From Diphasiastrum complanatum (Eukaryota; Streptophyta; Lycopodiopsida; Lycopodiales; Lycopodiaceae): a stretch of 64,000 nucleotides of DNA. This document shows, piece after piece, positions 60,147-64,000 of the stretch (position 1 is its first letter; every line of letters starts with the position of its first letter). The translations under genes were made by a program, and so were the position numbers. The DNA is taken from assembly GCA_029204225.1 (NCBI GenBank), contig CM055102.1, positions 7,280,994 through 7,344,993 of the forward strand, written 5' to 3'. The notes under the pieces were generated by a model, which saw only the letters and a list, made by a program, of their open reading frames with translations, did not search any database and was not told the origin of the DNA.

Positions 60147-61108
60147 CTTGTGACCAGAGTTGCAGCGGATCGCAATCCGCTGCAAAAATGTTCTGGATCA
60201 CGCGATCCGCGACCCGGATCACGAAATTTTTTATTTTATTTTATTTTTGTGGAAAAAAGACTAATGGCCAATTTTTTTTTTTGATAGTTTAATACTAACC
60301 ATAGATGCACCGCGATTCTGAATCGCGATTCAGAATCGCGTTTCTGGTTTTTCAGAGAATCGTGCAGAATTGATTTTTTTTTTTTTGAAATTTTTTTAGG
60401 CAATATGGGTATCAGATGAAAGCTCTAATTGAGAGCATTATGACTGTGTAGTTTGCCGACTGTTTCAGGTGCAGGATGGTCCAGTTTAGGTGTATTAACT
60501 CCCAGGCTCTCTGATTCTCCCTCTCCCTCCCAGGCCCGAAATGTACAAATATTATTTTTTTTTTCAACGATTCTTTGCAGCGAATCACGATTCGTAAATC
60601 GCAAAACCAGCGAATCGCGATTCGCTGCATCTATGATACTAACTAAACTTGGATGGTGGACATGATGGAATGATTACAATCCAAGATTGGAGTTGAAAAA
60701 ACTATAAACTCTGTTACAAATGGCATATGAAAGAAGATTAGAGACTCTCAACACACACACACACACGACCGTTCGAAGGGATGCTTATGCTTATGCTTCT
60801 GAGATGGGTGCTTATGCTTCATAATTGTTGTCGGTTTGCTGACATTTAATACGGTTCCATGTGATTTCATTTCACATAGTACAGAAATAGAGAATCGAGA
60901 TAAATAATCACTTAATGGGCCAAAATTGGACCACACTCCTCTTGGAACTCCGAGCAAACTAGATAAGTGAATTGTTCTTGAAAACACCTTTAATACCCAT
61001 ATTGGCACCCAAAAAAAAAAAAAAAGCGTTCCGGGAAACCCTAATTGGATTTCCCGGATCGCGTTGCACATCGCGTTCTGGAACGGAACCTGCAACTATG
61101 CTTGTGAC
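60147..61108. mobile_element. Non-autonomous hAT-type element with TSD CTTGTGAC
   Basis: The element spans 60,155-61,100. Its ends are CAGAGTTGCAGCGG and, on the opposite strand, CATAGTTGCAGGTT, and it is flanked by identical 8-bp CTTGTGAC (60,147-60,154; 61,101-61,108), the duplication length of hAT transposons. Subterminal regions are rich in short inverted GC pieces (GGATCGCAATCCG, GCGATCCGCGACCCGG). No transposase frame. It contains the nested element at 60,300-60,635. Confidence 0.8.
60292..60643. mobile_element. Nested hAT-type MITE with TSD ATACTAAC
   Basis: The 336-bp element (60,300-60,635) has inverted ends CATAGATGCACCGCGATTC and CATAGATGCAGCGAATCGCG (opposite strand), flanked by identical ATACTAAC (60,292-60,299; 60,636-60,643). 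GCGATTC/GAATCGC pieces recur just inside both ends. It sits inside the larger hAT-type element, so it inserted later. Confidence 0.85.
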
Positions 61109-61234
61109 TATGGAGCACTTGAACAAAATTCATGGCTTGCGTGAACCGTACTGATTAATTAATTAATTAATGAATTTTTTTTTTTAGTTGCCCCCCCCAA
61201 AATAACCCAAAAATATGCAAAAAAAAGGCCAAAA
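61109..61234. other. Spacer with TTAA runs
   Basis: Contains GAACCGTACTGATTAATTAA, partly inverted relative to 61,525-61,590 (TTAATCAGATGAACCGTACC), which may be the ends of another decayed element around the repeat at 61,235. Confidence 0.35.
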
Positions 61235-61530
61235 AAATCTGTGAAATCTGTCAATCATCTCTGAATCTGTATCATCTGTACCATCTGTGAATCTGTGTAT
61301 CATCTGTGAAATCTGTCAATCATCTGTCAAATGATGATTGACAGATTAATGAAATCAAAGATTCACAGATGGTTTGAGTATCATTAATCTGTGTATCTGT
61401 GTATCATTAATCTGTGAATCTGTGTATCATCTGTGAAATAATCTGTCAAATGAAATCATCTGTGAATATGTGTATCATCTATGAAATCATCTGTATTGTC
61501 TGTCTCATCTGTGAAATCTGTGTAGTTAAT
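61235..61530 (+). repeat. ATCTGTGAA-type simple repeat array
   Basis: Roughly 300 bp of irregular ATCTGTGAAATCTGTCA and GTGTATCATCTGTGAA units, including a short inverted part near 61,330-61,380. Confidence 0.8.
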
Positions 61531-61559
61531 TAATTAATTGATTGATTGATTAATCAGAT

Positions 61560-61636
61560 GAACCGTACCACGGTTCAAGGAAGGTACGGTTCCTTCCACG
61601 GTTCCCAGGACCCACGGTTCTGGGAACCGTGGGTTC
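61560..61636 (+). repeat. GC-rich repeat of ACGGTTC/GAACCGT
   Basis: GTACCACGGTTCAAGG, GGTACGGTTCC and CCACGGTTCCCAGG, then GGTTCTGGGAACCGTGGG, closing with GGTTCTATG. Strongly self-complementary; similar in style to the ends of the hAT-type elements. Confidence 0.6.
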
Positions 61637-62394
61637 TATGCTTATGGAATCTCATATAGATATTTAGAATTCTCTTTGTGGTGCCTCTGTCACTAACAAC
61701 GACAAATAACATGAATAAAATTTCAACTAAATTCAAAGTCTGGAAATTGGGCTCATTCATCGTTCCTGCTCATCTTATAGTCCTGAAGCACATCATCATG
61801 TCCTATTTTACCTAATTTCTTCCTGTTTGGTCAATCACATGCTTTCTATCTCCAAATCTCAGCGTTTTTTGCGAAATTTTTTGCAACAAAAGTCCCAACC
61901 TACAGAACAAAGATATATCTACAGCGGCTTGTCAGGAATTGGGAGGTTAGCGTTGCTACTAGCTAGACACCGTTGTCTCTTCTGACACCTTCCTTTTTAG
62001 ACAACTCAAGAATGCCCTAGTCAACCCTCAACCATGGTCCTAATGCATTCCAATCATCTAAAACAATGTTGCAATCTCTGTGGCACCTCTAGCTCCATAC
62101 CCATCCTAGATACCCTCACTACTCACTTTGACTTCTCCAAGACAAGGCCTAATCTCTTTAAACTTCTAACCAACACCATCTTTCAGATGAGAAAGCTTTA
62201 TGAATGCAGAGGGGAAAATAAGATTGAATTTTTATGGTACTTAAAAATCATGACATGAAATGACAAGACATGGAAAAAAATAGAGAAACAACTGTGTTGC
62301 AGCCTGGGTTAGAAGAGGAATCACTAAACATTTAAGGAGGCCAAGCTCTTACACTTTGTAGTTAGCTAATCAAATGTTGGTAAAATCCAATCAT
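61637..62394. other. No gene recognised
   Basis: About 750 bp; a 74-codon plus-strand frame at 62,034-62,258 shows no family features. Confidence 0.35.
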
Positions 62395-62505
62395 AGAAGC
62401 ACAGAGTTCTGGAGCGCTGCGTTCCAGGAGCGTTCCAGAACGAGAGTTCCAAAACGGTTCTGACATCCATGATCCGGGAGCGTTCCCGGTTCGGAAGGTT
62501 CAAAA
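62395..62505 (+). repeat. GC-rich repeat of GGAGCGTTCC type
   Basis: CATAGAAGCACAGAG, then GCGTTCCAGGAGCGTTCCAG, GATCCGGGAGCGTTCCCGG and a T-rich tail. No partner end or target duplication found. Confidence 0.5.
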
Positions 62506-62704
62506 AAAAAGGTTTTTTGATTGGGTTTTTTTTTAATCTATGTGTTGGGGTGGTAAAAAACAATATTTAGGGATGTAAAAAACATTCCAAACATTTATCA
62601 AACTACAATGCTAAGTGTAGATGATAAAAAAACATGGAAATTGATCCACATTCCACACATGCCTCATGAAAATGATCTTTGAGGCAGGATCTTGTTAACA
62701 AGCT

Positions 62705-63458
62705 CTACCCATGATGGTTTTGTACTTGGTCTATCTGATTTGAGATAATGGTAGGTAATATCGAGAGATACTCCTCCCAATTAGTCTGCTTCTTGCTGAC
62801 GTATGCACGAAGCATATCCTCCAGCACCTGATTTACCCTCTCTGTTTGACCGTCCGTCTGTGGATGGTCAGTGGTACTTATATCAAGTTTAGTATGAAGA
62901 TGATGGAATACTACCCTCCAAAAATTTCCATTAAACTTATTGTCCCGGTCGCTGACTATGCCGGAAGGTAGACCGTACAATTTAAGTAGCCCGTCTACAA
63001 ACAACCTCGCTAACTCTTGAGCTCTAACGGTTGTTTTGGTCAAAATAAAATGAGCCATTTTGGTCAGACGGTCAACTGTGACCCATATAGCATCATTACC
63101 CTTTTGGGTTTTAGGCAGGCCTACTATAAAATCCATGGAGATACTCTCCCATTTACCAGCTGGTATTTCTAAGGGCTGCAACCTGCCTTTAAACGCTCTG
63201 CTTACATTTCTGGCAACTAGTTACATACTGTTGGACGTCCTTTTTCATATTGGGCCAGAAAAATTGCCTACGAAGAAGCTCATAGGTCTTCTGTATGCCT
63301 GGGTGTCCCGCACTAGGATTGTCATGACATTCATATAGGATTTGCTGCCTATAATCCTCTAAATTGGGGACACATACTCTATCTCTATAGAGCAAGTACT
63401 CATCCTGAATGGAATATTGTTTCCATTTGAATCCTTGAGTCAACTGACCCTCAACCAC
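62705..63458 (-). pseudogene. Gypsy integrase at the right edge, truncated
   Basis: Minus strand: YECHDNPSAGHPGIQKTYEL, FFWPNMKKDVQQYVTSCQKC (HHCC zinc region), KWESISMDFIVGLPKTQKGN, VTVDRLTKMAHFI, LYGLPSGIVSDRDNKF and DHPQTDGQTERVNQVLEDML, with all three catalytic acidic residues in place. After WEEYLSILPTI homology is lost (about 62,745), so the C-terminal part and 3' LTR are missing. One frame shift near 63,185 separates the zinc region from the core. Confidence 0.85.
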
Positions 63459-64000
63459 TGGGGTTTGCTTGGGTAATACAGGCTCAGAATCCTCAACGTC
63501 ATCTGACGTATACTCGGACTCATCATCATCCTCAACGGAAGCTGCCGTATTCTTGGATGAACTGGCACCAGCCCCGAGAACTGGTTCTGGAGTCTGTAAC
63601 TATCTGCTCTGGACTGAGTTTCGGATAGTAGAGAAGAATGCATCATGTTGGCACTTCCCTCTCAAGGACTCGAGTAACTCATTACGAATCTGAGTGAAAC
63701 TCAGCTCGTTTATCATAGGCATTCTGCTAAGGGCATCAACTACTGTATTGAATTTCCCCCATCTATATCTAATAGACATATCAAACTCTTGCATCAACTC
63801 TGCCCAACGAGCTTTCCGACCTCTAAGCTCAGGTTGATTGCAAAGGTATCTGAGACTTTCATGGTCTGTCAGGACCTCCAAGTTGGCACCATACAAATAA
63901 TGCCTCCAAGTCTTAAGGGCATGGACTATAGAAAAGAGTTCCTTTTCATAGGCACTGTACCTAGTCTGAGCTGGCTCGAGTTTTTTACTCTCGAACGCAA
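63459..64000 (-). pseudogene. Gypsy RNase H at the right edge, incomplete
   Basis: Minus strand, from the window edge: FESKKLEPAQ, YEKELFSIVHALKTWRHYLY, then LEVLTDHESLRYLCNQPELR, ARWAELMQEFDMSIRYRWGK and NTVVDALSRMP, followed by a spacer rich in Ser/Glu. RT lies beyond the window. The element is a different copy from the 47.6-53.5-kb chromovirus, though of the same broad type. Confidence 0.85.

Noticed and set aside
61109-61636. A third hAT-type element bounded by CATGG and GGTTCTATG ends
   Set aside because: The ends are only loosely inverted and the flanking 8-mers do not match, so no target duplication supports it.

Overview
This window looks like nuclear DNA of a land plant with a large, transposon-rich genome. 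The reasons are plant-type Ty1/copia and Ty3/gypsy elements primed by initiator Met-tRNA (TGGTATCAGAGC sites), a CLE signalling-peptide gene, a calcium-dependent protein kinase-like EF-hand exon, and plant-style CACTA and hAT DNA transposon remains. I cannot name the species from sequence alone. There are no bacterial operons, rRNA genes, tRNA genes or CRISPR arrays that I can see.

Layout. 1-4.1 kb: remains of a minus-strand gypsy element (partial LTR, gag, an unknown ORF, and a leader made of a 'GGTCGAGATCTGA' minisatellite). 4.5-11.5 kb: a second, almost complete but decayed minus-strand gypsy element of non-chromodomain (Tat/Athila-like) type, gag-PR-RT-RH-IN, with the same minisatellite upstream of gag. 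12.9-13.9 kb: one end of a CACTA-like element with subterminal repeats. 13.9-15.9 kb: copia and gypsy fragments. 15.9-20.4 kb: AT-rich, including a (AT)72 tract. 20.4-21.4 kb: the best host gene, an intronless-looking CLE precursor whose leader is rich in upstream ORFs. 21.4-24.2 kb: nothing recognisable. 24.2-37.2 kb: a mosaic of copia fragments in both orientations, with a solo LTR, a truncated plus-strand copia element and a transplanted piece of the minisatellite/unknown-ORF gypsy module. 37.4-40.6 kb: purine-rich and AT-rich DNA. 40.7-54.5 kb: a textbook nest. An old plus-strand copia element is split twice, once in gag by a younger copia element (41,993-47,354, TSD GTCAT) and once between nucleocapsid and protease by a gypsy chromovirus (47,651-53,479, TSD AAAGA). 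The chromovirus RT is itself split by a 359-bp insert. 54.7-62.5 kb: low-copy DNA with a possible RGG-rich terminal exon, a CDPK-like last exon, nested hAT-type elements with perfect 8-bp target duplications, and several GC-rich self-complementary repeats. 62.7-64 kb: a gypsy pol running out of the window.

How the parts relate. Nearly all coding capacity is transposon-derived and broken by frameshifts, stops and insertions. The host contribution is small: the CLE gene (secreted 12-residue ligand), a kinase C-terminal EF-hand exon whose upstream exons are outside the window, and perhaps one Gly/Arg-rich exon. The most unusual material is the minisatellite plus unknown-ORF module present in unrelated contexts, a 30-bp perfect palindrome with a CACGTG core in a copia leader, and the hAT-in-hAT nest beside the kinase exon.
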